The notes below the pieces were generated by a model that was given only the letters and a program-made list of their open reading frames with translations, ran no database searches and had not been told where the DNA came from. Source: SIAF01 sp046152955 (GTDB lineage: Bacteria; Planctomycetota; Planctomycetia; Planctomycetales; Planctomycetaceae). From it: DNA of 11,156 bases. This document shows, piece after piece, positions 1 through 6,945 of this stretch; position 1 is the stretch's first letter, and each line of letters starts with the position of its first letter. The stretch covers positions 1 to 11,156 of the forward strand of contig JBJXGA010000528.1 in the NCBI GenBank assembly GCA_046152955.1. Direction: 5' to 3'. Both the position numbers and the translations under genes were made by a program.

Positions 1-1
1 C

Positions 2-2257
2 GCGACGCGGGATCAGCTTGTGGCAAGCGGCTTCAACCGCAACCACATGATCAATTTCGAGGGGGGAGCGATTCCGGAGGAGTACCACACCGCGTACATC
101 GTCGACCGGGTCAATACCACCGGCACCATCTGGCTGGGGATGTCGGTGGGATGCGCGCAATGTCACGACCATAAATACGATCCGATCTCGCAGCGAGACT
201 TCTATGGACTGTTTGCCTTTTTCCACAACGTTCCCGAAAACGGCCTGGATGGTTCCAAAGGGAATGCCGCCCCCCTGCTCCGCATCCCCAGCGATGACGA
301 GCAGCGACAACTGAACGAGATGGCCACAGCCATCGCCGGGCTGGAACAGAAAATCGCTGGCGACTGGCCGGAGAGCGACGCGGCACAAGTCGCCTGGGAG
401 CGGACCGCCGCAGAGCGCCCCGCCTGGAGCGTCCTGCAACCCTCGGCCCTCCAGGCGCGGGGCGGAGCGAAGTTTGCCCGGCAGGAGGATGGAGCGTTTC
501 TCGTGACGGGAGAGAATCCCGCCGCGGACAGCTACGAGGTGACCGCTCCCATCGATCTCCCGGCGATCACCGGCGTGCGGCTGGAGGCGCTGCCCGACAA
601 TTCGCTCCCGGCGCGCGGACCGGGACGATCGGCGAACGGCAATCTCGTTCTCACCGACGTGCGGGTCGCACGACTGAACGCTGATCCCGATGCGGCGCCA
701 GTTCCCCTCAAGCTCCGCGCCGCGTCCGCCTCGTTCAGCCAGGCCGATTTTCCCGTGGCCAAGGCGATCGACGGCGATTCCAAATCGGGCTGGGCTATCT
801 TTCCGCGCGTCGGAGAGCCGCACACGGCGATCTTCGAACTCGAGGAACCATTGCGGCTGGAGCGTCCGCAGCGGCTGCGGGTGACGCTGGAATTCCAATC
901 ACAGTTTTCCCAGCACCAGATCGGCAAGTTCCGCCTGTCGATCACTTCCGCCAACGACCCGCATGGGACGGCGGGAATTCCCGACAATGTCACTCAGGCG
1001 CTGGCCATTCCGTCGAAAGAGCGGGACGCCAGCCAACTCGCGGCGGTGCGCGCCCATTTCCGGTCGCAGGTGTTTCCCGAGGGACGACAACTGCACGCGG
1101 AGATTGACCGCCTGAAAAAAGCCCACGCCGGAATGGACCAATCGATCGGGACGACGATGGTGATGCAGGAAATGGACCGGCCGCGCGACACGTTTCTGCT
1201 GATCCGCGGCCAATACGACAAAAAGGGAGACCAGGTCCGCCCGGCGGTTCCCGCCGCCTTGACGCCGCTTCCGCCGCAGGCGCCGGCCAACCGTCTGGGG
1301 CTGGCCCAATGGCTCGTCTCCCCGGAGCATCCGCTCACCGCGCGGGTGACGGTCAATCGCTTCTGGCAGTCGCTGTTCGGAACGGGACTGGTCAAGACGG
1401 CGGAGGATTTTGGATCGCAGGGAGAACTTCCCAGCCATCCCGAGTTGCTGGATTGGCTGGCGGTGGAATTCATGTCGGGCCAGAGCGCATGGGACGTCAA
1501 GGCGCTCGTGCGGCTGATCGTCACCTCGGCCGCTTATCAGCAGTCGTCGGTTGTCTCGCGGGATCTGCTCGCCAGGGATCCGGAGAATCGACTGCTGGCG
1601 CGCGGTCCCCGGTTCCGTCTGCAGGCTGAGTTCATTCGCGATCAGGCCCTGGCAGTGAGCGGTTTGCTCGACCGGCGGATCGGCGGCAAGAGCGTCTCCC
1701 CCTATCAGCCTGCCGGATTGTGGGAAGAGTTGATGTCGCGGGCCGACGGCAAGAACTGGACGGCGCAGTCCTACGAACAGAGCCACGGACCGGACCTCTA
1801 CCGCCGCACGATGTACACATTTTGGAAACGGACCTGTCCCCCTCCCACGCTGGCGACGTTTGACGCCCCCGACCGTGAAACCTGCACCGTCCGCCGCGCG
1901 CGAACGAATACTCCGCTCCAGGCCCTGGTGCTCCTCAACGATCCAACGTACGTGGAATCGGCTCGCAAGTTCGGCGAGCGCATCCTGCGCGAGGGGGGGA
2001 AAACAACCGACGAGCGGCTCGCGTTCGCCTTCCGCGCTGTCCTGGTCCGAGACCCGGCCCCACGCGAGCTGGCCGTCCTGCGAAGGATGCTGGAGGGAGA
2101 ACTGACGCGCTATCGCCATCATCCGGAGGCGGCAGCCAAAGTCCTGGCGGTGGGAGAGGCCCCGCGTGACGAGTCTCTGGACCAGGCCGAATTGGCCGCC
2201 TGGACGACCATTGCCAGCGCGATCCTCAATCTGGACGAAACGGTAACGCGGGGATAA
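2..2257 (+). CDS. PSCyt2/PSD1 (DUF1549/DUF1553) cytochrome-like protein, 5' end outside the window
   Basis: The reading frame is open from the first bases and runs to a TAA at 2255-2257, so the N-terminus (and any PSCyt1 domain) lies to the left. The GTG at 20 is only the first in-frame start codon; the residues before it (ATRDQLVASGFNRNH) already fit the family, so it is not the true start. The end of the PSCyt2 (DUF1549) domain is clear: INFEGGAIPEEY, then WLGMSVGCAQCHDHKYDP, whose CAQCH is a c-type haem attachment motif, giving likely covalent haem and export. A discoidin-like or carbohydrate-binding-like middle region follows (LEALPDNSLPARGPGR near residue 195 counting from base 20). The PSD1 (DUF1553) domain starts near residue 424 (NRLGLAQWLVSPEHPLTARV) and includes TVRRARTNTPLQALVLLNDP. 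The biochemical role of this family is not established. In planctomycetes it normally sits directly before a DUF1501 gene, as partly seen here. Confidence 0.93.
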   Translation, partial: ATRDQLVASGFNRNHMINFEGGAIPEEYHTAYIVDRVNTTGTIWLGMSVGCAQCHDHKYDPISQRDFYGLFAFFHNVPENGLDGSKGNAAPLLRIPSDDEQRQLNEMATAIAGLEQKIAGDWPESDAAQVAWERTAAERPAWSVLQPSALQARGGAKFARQEDGAFLVTGENPAADSYEVTAPIDLPAITGVRLEALPDNSLPARGPGRSANGNLVLTDVRVARLNADPDAAPVPLKLRAASASFSQADFPVAKAIDGDSKSGWAIFPRVGEPHTAIFELEEPLRLERPQRLRVTLEFQSQFSQHQIGKFRLSITSANDPHGTAGIPDNVTQALAIPSKERDASQLAAVRAHFRSQVFPEGRQLHAEIDRLKKAHAGMDQSIGTTMVMQEMDRPRDTFLLIRGQYDKKGDQVRPAVPAALTPLPPQAPANRLGLAQWLVSPEHPLTARVTVNRFWQSLFGTGLVKTAEDFGSQGELPSHPELLDWLAVEFMSGQSAWDVKALVRLIVTSAAYQQSSVVSRDLLARDPENRLLARGPRFRLQAEFIRDQALAVSGLLDRRIGGKSVSPYQPAGLWEELMSRADGKNWTAQSYEQSHGPDLYRRTMYTFWKRTCPPPTLATFDAPDRETCTVRRARTNTPLQALVLLNDPTYVESARKFGERILREGGKTTDERLAFAFRAVLVRDPAPRELAVLRRMLEGELTRYRHHPEAAAKVLAVGEAPRDESLDQAELAAWTTIASAILNLDETVTRG

Positions 2258-2304
2258 GAGTCGGACCGCATCGTGACCGCGTACGGACAGGACAGGGCTG
2301 ACCC

Positions 2305-2313
2305 GGAGAGGAG
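2305..2313 (+). promoter_or_regulatory. Strong ribosome binding site of the ATPase fragment
   Basis: GGAGAGGAG lies 8 bases before the ATG at 2322. It fixes the start and shows that the 5' end of this gene is intact, so the damage is confined to its 3' part. Confidence 0.7.
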
Positions 2314-2321
2314 TTGAGTCA

Positions 2322-2783
2322 ATGAAGCTGGTTTCACTGAGGGTGAAAGACACGGACGCCGACTGGTCGCTGCGCGAACTGACGTTTTTTCCCGGCCTGA
2401 CCCTTCTGGTGGGAGTTTCCGGTGCCGGAAAGACAAGGATCTTGAACGAAATTCGACGACTGCGGCATGTCGCGCTGGGAGACGATGACCTCCGCCCCTG
2501 GGGGCTTGAGTGGGATTTGCGCTTTCATTCGACCGACGGGACGGAATTTTTCTGGAGCGGAAAATTCGAGGAGCGCGAACAACTCAGCGATGTCCTGGAC
2601 GAGATCATCGGTCCCCTCTACGAAACCGATGACGACGCAAGTCCCCGACCCCAAATTGTGGCGGAACAATTGGCTTTGAACGGCCAATTGATCCGAACCT
2701 TGTTCCGCTGGCAGACTGAAAATCCGAATCATAACGAATTGGCAGCTCCCCACCGGCCCTGTGCCGGTGGAAGCTATGACTGA
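2322..2783 (+). pseudogene. AAA-family ATPase, N-terminal fragment truncated by a repeat
   Basis: The 153-residue product begins MKLVSLRVKD, then has a hydrophobic strand and a Walker A P-loop GVSGAGKT near residues 31-38, followed by an Arg-rich helix (RILNEIRRLRH). This is the N-terminal nucleotide-binding part of SMC/ABC-like 'AAA_15/AAA_21' ATPases, usually several hundred residues long. No ABC signature, Walker B or C-terminal domain is present. The last 16 residues (NELAAPHRPCAGGSYD) are encoded by the repeat element that starts near 2735, so the true coding sequence ends there. An ATPase that keeps Walker A but lacks Walker B should be inactive. I infer a remnant left by insertion of the repeat or by a deletion ending at it. 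The 65-base gap to the PSD1 gene suggests it is co-transcribed. Its partners and substrate cannot be told from the fragment. Confidence 0.72.
2750..2770 (-). repeat. REP-like 21-nt hairpin (left end of copy 1)
   Basis: On the minus strand an 8-bp stem (CCACCGGC / GCCGGTGG) closes the pentaloop ACAGG. The match in copy 2 is 6684-6704, with a different stem sequence but the same length and loop type. The minus strand carries GTAGC about 19 nt before the hairpin, comparable to the GTAG head of classical REP units. Confidence 0.65.
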
Positions 2784-2824
2784 AAGCTACGCACAGGCCT
2801 GATACCATGTTGCCCGCGCTCATG

Positions 2825-2905
2825 AACCTCTGCCCCCCTCCCCGCCGCGATCAATCCGAGTGCGCGCGAAAACGCTTTGCCGCGGCGGGGAGGGGGGCAG
2901 AGGTT
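2825..2905. repeat. Long GC-rich central palindrome of copy 1
   Basis: The arms 2825-2849 and 2881-2905 are perfectly complementary over 25 bp (AACCTCTGCCCCCC... paired with ...GGGGGGCAGAGGTT) around a 31-nt loop. An outer CCCGCG (2813-2818) also faces CGTGGG (2911-2916), separated from the main stem by a small internal loop. Purine and pyrimidine are strongly split between the arms. Confidence 0.85.
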
Positions 2906-2960
2906 CTACACGTGGGATCATTCTCGATTGGGCTACGTTCTAGCCTCCGAATCTTTCGCT

Positions 2961-2981
2961 CCATCGGCACGAGCCCGATGG
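2961..2981 (+). repeat. REP-like 21-nt hairpin (right end of copy 1)
   Basis: A 7-bp stem (CCATCGG / CCGATGG) encloses CACGAGC, whose core ACGAG matches the NCRRG loop of the family. It follows TAGCCTCCGAATCTTTCGCT, the conserved lead sequence (TAGC then GARTCT) seen before the other hairpins of this type. Its equivalent in copy 2 is 6474-6494 on the minus strand. Confidence 0.62.
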
Positions 2982-2991
2982 GGGCGGACTG

Positions 2992-3186
2992 GAATAGCAA
3001 CCGCCGATTTCCTGGCGACTCTTTCGGTTCAAATCGAGATGCGTTTGCGAAGGACCGTGCCAGCCTATCGGGACGGGCTTCTCCAAACCTTTCGTGGCTT
3101 TGTCCGATTCTGTGATCAGATCCGAAAGCAGACGCCGTCGCACAAATAGGATCAACAGCCGACTCTTGAGGAAGCGAGAAACATCA
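2992..3186. other. Intergenic stretch and leader of the first DUF1501 gene
   Basis: No recognisable gene. An open + frame runs through it to a stop at 3147-3149 (including AYRDGLLQTFRGFVRF), but it begins inside the repeat and matches no family I know. It could be a scrap of the lost ATPase 3' end. GAGGAA at 3168-3173 and GAGAA at 3176-3180 precede the ATG at 3187 and may serve as its ribosome binding site. No clear promoter was found. Confidence 0.4.
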
Positions 3187-4665
3187 ATGATCTCCCAGTT
3201 CAGCAACCTTCAAACCGAATTGCACCGCCGCCAGTTCTTCAGCCGGTCTGCGACTGGGATTGGGACGGCGGCCCTGGCGTCGCTGCTCAATCCGCAGTTG
3301 TTTGCCGCGCCGGCGGAGCGCGGAAACGAGGCGCCCGGGGCGGGGGGAGCGCTCCAGGCGTTGCACTACGCGCCGCGCGCCAAGCGGGTGATCTACCTGT
3401 TCATGTCGGGCGGGCCGTCGCACATCGATCTGTTTGATTACAAGCCGCGGCTCAAGGAATTGCACGGCACCGAGCTCCCGGCTGAGATTCGGATGGGGCA
3501 GCGCGTCACCGGGATGACCGCCGGGCAGTCGTCGTTTCCCTGCGCCTCGTCGCTGTTTCAGTTTGAGCGTCACGGACAAAGCGGAACGTGGGTCAGCGAG
3601 CTGTTGCCCCATACGGCCAAGATCGTCGATCACATCGCCGTCGTGAAATCGCTGAATACCGAAGCGATCAATCACGACCCGGCGACAACCTACATCCAGA
3701 CCGGTTCGCAGCAGCCCGGACGCCCCAGCTTCGGCGCCTGGCTGAGTTACGGTCTGGGGAGCGAGAACTCCAATCTCCCCGCCTTCATCGTGATGATCTC
3801 CCAGGGAAGCGGGAACAAAACCGATCAGCCGATTTTCTCCCGGCTGTGGGGGAGCGGATTCATCCCCAGCCAGCACCAGGGGGTGCGCTTTCGCTCGGGA
3901 GACGATCCGGTCTTGTATCTGTCGAATCCCCCAGGGGTCGATCGCGACGGTCGGCGGCGACTGCTGGATGGCCTGGGTGAGCTCAACCAGCTTGCCGCCA
4001 ACTCGCAGGGGGATCCCGAAATCAGCACCCGCATCGCCCAATACGAAATGGCCTTTCGGATGCAGACCTCCGTTCCCGACCTCACCGATCTGTCGCAGGA
4101 GTCGATGCAGACGATCGACGACTATGGGATTCGCGACGACGGCGTGGACGGGGGCTTTGCCCGCAACTGCCTCCTGGCGCGACGAATGGCGGAGCGTGGC
4201 GTGCGGTTCATCCAGCTCATGCACCGCGGCTGGGACCAGCATGGGAGCCTTCCGGCGCAAATCCGCGGACAGTGCCGCGACGTCGATCAGCCCAGCGCGG
4301 CCCTCATCCGCGACCTCAAGCAGCGGGGCCTGCTCGACGAAACCCTCGTCATTTGGGGGGGTGAATTCGGCCGCACGGTCTATAGCCAGGGGGCGCTCAC
4401 CGCCGACAATTACGGCAGGGACCATCATGGCCGCTGCTTCACGATGTGGCTGGCGGGGGGTGGGATCAAGCCGGGGCTGACCTATGGCGAGACCGACGAC
4501 TACTGCTATAACGTTATTCGCGACCCATTGCATGTCCATGATTTGAACGCCACCCTCCTGCACTGCCTGGGAATCGACCACACTCGGCTCACGTTTCGGT
4601 TCCAGGGGCGCGACTATCGACTGACTGACATCCACGGCACGCTGGCGCCGGGGCTGCTCGCCTGA
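3187..4665 (+). CDS. DUF1501 family protein, Tat-exported (first of a tandem pair)
   Basis: A 492-residue protein of the DUF1501 family, which has a sulfatase/alkaline-phosphatase-like fold and is common in planctomycetes. Its substrate is not established. A twin-arginine signal is visible: RRQFF at residues 14-18, then a hydrophobic stretch (ATGIGTAALASLL) and a cleavage-like AAPA near residue 40. Family hallmarks are VIYLFMSGGPSHIDLFDYKP near residue 70, LPHTAKIVDHIAVVKSL, RRMAERGVRFIQLMHRGWDQH, WGGEFGRT (E393 in the family-typical GEFGRT), and the C-terminal LHCLGIDH. The ATG at 3187 is preferred to the ATG at 3094 because the upstream 31 codons are basic and unlike a family N-terminus, and Shine-Dalgarno-like bases sit just before 3187. 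It would normally follow the PSD1 gene immediately; here the ATPase remnant and repeat intervene. The next gene starts 21 bases after its stop. Confidence 0.93.
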   Translation: MISQFSNLQTELHRRQFFSRSATGIGTAALASLLNPQLFAAPAERGNEAPGAGGALQALHYAPRAKRVIYLFMSGGPSHIDLFDYKPRLKELHGTELPAEIRMGQRVTGMTAGQSSFPCASSLFQFERHGQSGTWVSELLPHTAKIVDHIAVVKSLNTEAINHDPATTYIQTGSQQPGRPSFGAWLSYGLGSENSNLPAFIVMISQGSGNKTDQPIFSRLWGSGFIPSQHQGVRFRSGDDPVLYLSNPPGVDRDGRRRLLDGLGELNQLAANSQGDPEISTRIAQYEMAFRMQTSVPDLTDLSQESMQTIDDYGIRDDGVDGGFARNCLLARRMAERGVRFIQLMHRGWDQHGSLPAQIRGQCRDVDQPSAALIRDLKQRGLLDETLVIWGGEFGRTVYSQGALTADNYGRDHHGRCFTMWLAGGGIKPGLTYGETDDYCYNVIRDPLHVHDLNATLLHCLGIDHTRLTFRFQGRDYRLTDIHGTLAPGLLA

Positions 4666-4686
4666 AACCCAATCGCGGGACACTCG

Positions 4687-6069
4687 ATGAACCACTCACC
4701 ACACCCTCCGCATGGCCGATTCCTGCCGGTCGGCCGCCGGAGCATCCTTCAGGCGGGCGCCCTGTCACTGCTCGGGGGCTGGCCGGTGCGGCGCTCCGCG
4801 TCCGCCGCCCCGACTGTTCCGCAGGGGACCTCGGCTCCGCGGGCCAAGTCGATCGTCCTGGTCTTTCTGACCGGCGCCGCCAGTCACCACGACACGTTCG
4901 ACATGAAGCCGGAGGCGCCTGCTGAGATCCGGGGTGAATTCCAGCCGATCGCTACCTCGACCCCCGGAGTGGCGATTTGTGAACACCTCCCGCAGCTTGC
5001 CGCGCGGGCGCATCACTATGCCCTGGTCCGGACGCTCTCACATCGCGACAACAACCACCTGATGTCGACGCATCACGTCCTCACAGGCAATTTGCAGCCG
5101 GGCGGGTTCTTCGACAAGATCGCCTCGCGCGACGACTGGCCCAGCTATGCGTCGGCGCTGGCGTTTCTCCAACCGCGACGGGATGGCCTTCCCAGCGGGA
5201 TCAACCTGCCGACCTATTTGATGGAAGGGCCACTCACCTGGCCGGGACAGCATGCCGGCTTTCTGGGAGCGCCATTCGATCCGTGGCAGGTGACCGGGGA
5301 TCCAGCCAAGCCCGATTTTCGCGTGGACAGCCTGACGCTGGCTCCCGGGATCGACGTCGGGAGACTCGACAAGCGGCAATCGCTGCTGGAAGAGATCAAC
5401 CGCCAGCAGCAGCGGATCGAGCAGGTGGCCCAGACCCAGCGGCTCTCGAGCGATCAGCAGGCGGTCTTTTCCATCCTCACCTCCAGCAAGCTGGCCCAGG
5501 CGTTCGAATTGGGCCGAGAGCCCGACGCCGTCCGCGATCGCTACGGACGCCACACGACCGGGCAATCGCTGCTTGTCGCCCGGCGGTTGGTCGAGGCGGG
5601 GGTGCCGGTGATTCAGGTCAATATCGGCCGGGTGCAGAACTGGGACAATCACGGCAAGATCTTCCCGACACTCAAAAAACGCTTGCTCCCGCCACTCGAT
5701 CAAGGGGTCTCCGCGCTCCTCGACGATCTGGCCAACTCCGGTCGGCTGGAGGACACGCTGGTGCTGATGCTGGGTGAATTCGGCCGAACGCCTAAGATCA
5801 ACGGCGAAGCCGGTCGCGACCACTGGGGTCCGTGCTTCTTTGGAGTCTTCGCCGGCGCCGGAGTCCGCGGCGGCCAGGTGATCGGCCGGTCGGACGAAAT
5901 CGGCGCGTATCCGGTCACAACCGCCTATTCCCCGAACGACGTGGGGGCCACCGTCTACAGCTTGCTGGGGATCCCGGCAGAAGTCGAAGTTCACGACCGC
6001 CTCAATCGCCCCGTCCGCCTCAACACAGGGACCGCCATCGAACCCTTGTTCACCGGTGCCGCGAGTTGA
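4687..6069 (+). CDS. DUF1501 family protein, Tat-exported (second of a tandem pair)
   Basis: A 460-residue DUF1501 protein of a different subfamily from its upstream neighbour. The N-terminus carries VGRRSILQAGALSLLGG (twin arginine at residues 17-18) and an ASAA cleavage-like site near residue 40, so export by the Tat system is likely. Family features are IVLVFLTGAASHHDTFDMKP (asparagine or glycine-rich motif variant SHHDTFD), LPQLAARAHHYALVRTLSH, ARRLVEAGVPVIQVN, LGEFGRTPKINGEAGRDHWG (GEFGRT at 363-368) and VYSLLGIPAEVEVHDR. The arrangement of two DUF1501 genes 21 bases apart, after a PSD1 gene, suggests one transcription unit. The Shine-Dalgarno sequence is weak (CGGGA about 9 bases before the ATG), so translation may depend on coupling. 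The catalytic reaction is unknown. Confidence 0.93.
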   Translation: MNHSPHPPHGRFLPVGRRSILQAGALSLLGGWPVRRSASAAPTVPQGTSAPRAKSIVLVFLTGAASHHDTFDMKPEAPAEIRGEFQPIATSTPGVAICEHLPQLAARAHHYALVRTLSHRDNNHLMSTHHVLTGNLQPGGFFDKIASRDDWPSYASALAFLQPRRDGLPSGINLPTYLMEGPLTWPGQHAGFLGAPFDPWQVTGDPAKPDFRVDSLTLAPGIDVGRLDKRQSLLEEINRQQQRIEQVAQTQRLSSDQQAVFSILTSSKLAQAFELGREPDAVRDRYGRHTTGQSLLVARRLVEAGVPVIQVNIGRVQNWDNHGKIFPTLKKRLLPPLDQGVSALLDDLANSGRLEDTLVLMLGEFGRTPKINGEAGRDHWGPCFFGVFAGAGVRGGQVIGRSDEIGAYPVTTAYSPNDVGATVYSLLGIPAEVEVHDRLNRPVRLNTGTAIEPLFTGAAS

Positions 6070-6086
6070 CCTCGCCCCCCCGTGGG

Positions 6087-6103
6087 CGACGCTCCCAGCG
6101 TCG
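6087..6103 (+). terminator. Hairpin just after the DUF1501 operon (possible transcript end)
   Basis: A 7-bp stem CGACGCT / AGCGTCG with the loop CCC sits 17 bases after the TGA of the second DUF1501 gene. No T-run follows, so it is not a canonical intrinsic terminator. It may protect the 3' end or simply be one of the short intergenic hairpins frequent in this region. Confidence 0.35.
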
Positions 6104-6252
6104 ACGACAGTTGAACCGCCCCCCAGGTACATATCGCCTGGCCAAATGCCTTGTCGATCTTCCAGCGTGATGGCGGACCGTGACTGAGCAGGGTGTGGTC
6201 GAGAAGTGGCTTTGCCGTAAAGCCCATTCAATATGTAGGTTATGGCCGATTT
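6104..6252. other. Intergenic sequence without a recognisable gene
   Basis: No gene is supported. It contains a weak 5-bp inverted pair (CCAGG at 6123-6127, CCTGG at 6137-6141) and a 6-bp hairpin GGCTTT-GCCGT-AAAGCC (6208-6224) without a T-tract. Nothing else stands out. Confidence 0.5.
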
Positions 6253-6273
6253 GTCACCCCCGTCGGGGGTGAC
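6253..6273. repeat. Perfect 9-bp-stem hairpin abutting the tandem repeat
   Basis: GTCACCCCC and GGGGGTGAC pair perfectly around the loop GTC. The right arm overlaps the first tandem unit by three bases (GAC), so the hairpin and the repeat array are joined. No T-run follows. Confidence 0.7.
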
Positions 6274-6330
6274 GGACCAGATGACGGACCAGATGACGGA
6301 CCAGATGACGGACCAGATGACGGACCAGAT
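6271..6330. repeat. Perfect 12-bp tandem repeat, five units
   Basis: Five identical, contiguous copies of GACGGACCAGAT, 60 bp in total, with no substitutions. The sequence before the array already ends ...GGGGGTGAC, and the array is followed by GGTTAGCCAG. A perfect array suggests recent slippage, so copy number may vary between strains. An open frame translates it as repeated TDQM, but that frame runs on into the structured repeat and is not convincing as a gene. Confidence 0.92.
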
Positions 6331-6473
6331 GGTTAGCCAGGTAGCACACCACGCCGGAAACGGTGTGGCGTCAGTCAACCCGTCTCGTCGCCAACGGACC
6401 CGCCAACCGCGGCCAAGCCAGTGCGCCGCCCGTAGCAGACGCAGCCTGCGTCGGCGTCCAAATGACTTCGACC

Positions 6474-6494
6474 CCTGCCACCTTGAGTGGCAGG
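6474..6494 (-). repeat. REP-like 21-nt hairpin (left end of copy 2)
   Basis: An 8-bp perfect stem (CCTGCCAC / GTGGCAGG) with the minus-strand loop TCAAG. On the minus strand it is preceded by TAGCCAGGCGAGTCTGCTTCA, carrying the TAGC and GARTCT boxes. It corresponds to 2961-2981 of copy 1. Confidence 0.68.
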
Positions 6495-6551
6495 TGAAGC
6501 AGACTCGCCTGGCTAGAACGGCAGCCCCATCAAAAATGATCCCGCGTGTAG

Positions 6552-6630
6552 AACCGCTCCCCCCTCCCCGCCGCAACAAGTGCTGATTCGCCAGACAACG
6601 CAGCCCCGCGGCGGGGAGGGGGGAGCGGTT
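6552..6630. repeat. Long GC-rich central palindrome of copy 2
   Basis: The arms 6552-6574 (AACCGCTCCCCCC...) and 6608-6630 pair perfectly over 23 bp around a 33-nt loop. Compared with copy 1 (AACCTCTGCCCCCC...) the arm has base changes and a one-base length change, matched on the opposite arm. An outer CCCGCG (6541-6546) faces CGCGGG (6637-6642). Confidence 0.85.
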
Positions 6631-6683
6631 CATGAGCGCGGGAAACTGGGGGTGTCAGGCGTGTGTAGCTGCCAGGCAGGCCT

Positions 6684-6704
6684 CCACTGGCACAAGGCCA
6701 TTGG
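6684..6704 (+). repeat. REP-like 21-nt hairpin (right end of copy 2)
   Basis: The stem CCACTGGC / GCCATTGG (8 positions, one C-T mismatch) closes the pentaloop ACAAG. GTAGC lies 16 nt upstream. It corresponds to 2750-2770 of copy 1. Confidence 0.62.
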
Positions 6705-6720
6705 GGGGCTGGCGATTCGA

Positions 6721-6880
6721 AACGAAATCCATATTGAGTCTTTCAGCGAAACAGCTCGCGGATCAGTTCGCATCCGTGTCGCATCTGACTTTTGCGCAGG
6801 CCTGTTAGGCTCCGAAATGTCCGACCGACGGGCGCCGTCAACTTTCGATTTCGAAACTGCCTGTGCGGAAAAAGTCCGTC
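6721..6880. other. Intergenic sequence, possible degenerate inverted repeat
   Basis: No gene is supported; the open frames here overlap the repeats and match nothing known. GATTCGAAACGAAAT at 6714-6728 is nearly the reverse complement of TTTCGATTTCGAAAC at 6843-6857 (one gap and about two mismatches), so a second, older palindromic element of about 145 bp may lie here. Nothing else was seen. Confidence 0.35.
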
Positions 6881-6925
6881 CTGCAGAATCTTCTTCACCT
6901 GCCACACAAGATGGCAGGGGCCGAT
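6881..6925 (+). repeat. Solo REP-like hairpin unit 1
   Basis: The lead CAGAATCTTCTTCA is followed by a hairpin at 6898-6918: CCTGCCA / TGGCAGG, 7 bp, loop region CACAAGA with the family core ACAAG. The trailer is GGCCGATGCC. It has the same module structure as the end hairpins of the composite elements but stands without an inverted partner. Confidence 0.65.
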
Positions 6926-6945
6926 GCCAGGAGCCGACATTCGCC

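Larger units (their letters stand above)
2735..2991. repeat. REPIN-like composite hairpin element, copy 1
   Basis: This element aligns along its whole length with the reverse complement of 6464-6720. Order on the + strand: a 21-nt hairpin (2750-2770); a spacer containing AGCTACGCACAGGCCTGA and CCCGCGCTCATG; a perfect 25-bp central palindrome (arms 2825-2849 and 2881-2905); a spacer with TTCTACACGTGGGATCATT and GTTCTAGCC; and a second 21-nt hairpin (2961-2981). The two end hairpins face opposite ways, as in REPINs, where two REP units lie in inverted orientation. The terminal hairpins span 232 nt here and 231 nt in copy 2. The exact borders are uncertain by about 10 nt. Reading it as a non-autonomous mobile element is inference; a structured RNA or a processed transcript barrier is possible. 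Confidence 0.75.
6464..6720. repeat. REPIN-like composite hairpin element, copy 2 (inverted)
   Basis: The reverse complement aligns with 2735-2991. Shared blocks, read in the copy 1 direction, are CGAATYGSCAGCYCCCCA, a hairpin, AGCTACRCAC..GCCTGA, CCCGCGCTCATGAACC, the central palindrome, GGTTCTACACGYGGGATCATT, GTTCTAGCC and a second hairpin. Stem sequences differ between the copies yet remain complementary, which argues for selection on, or copying of, the folded form. With copy 1 it brackets the two DUF1501 genes as an inverted pair about 3.5 kb apart. Confidence 0.75.

Noticed and set aside
899..2353. 484-codon minus-strand open frame opposite the PSD1 gene
   Set aside because: It is the antisense shadow of a clearly coding GC-rich gene; the + strand translation has the family motifs while this one has none.
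2750..2981. Factor-independent terminator
   Set aside because: The palindromes have no T-run on either strand, the central loop is over 30 nt, and the whole unit recurs elsewhere as a repeat with fixed spacing.
3094..3186. Longer N-terminus for the first DUF1501 gene (ATG at 3094)
   Set aside because: The extra 31 residues are basic and would bury the twin-arginine signal; the ATG at 3187 has nearby Shine-Dalgarno-like bases.
3184..4695. 503-codon minus-strand open frame opposite the first DUF1501 gene
   Set aside because: An antisense shadow covering nearly the same span as the DUF1501 gene, low in recognisable motifs, a common effect of high third-position GC.
6271..6330. CRISPR array
   Set aside because: Units are 12 bp and contiguous with no spacers, and no cas genes are present.
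6242..6586. Possible 114-residue protein with TDQM repeats
   Set aside because: It is made of a hairpin, the 12-bp array, a REP-like unit and half of the palindrome; its stop lies in the palindrome loop. No ribosome binding site or family match.
5038..6633. 531-codon minus-strand open frame
   Set aside because: It runs antisense through the second DUF1501 gene, the tandem repeat (as repeated IWSV) and the structured repeat, so it cannot be one real gene.
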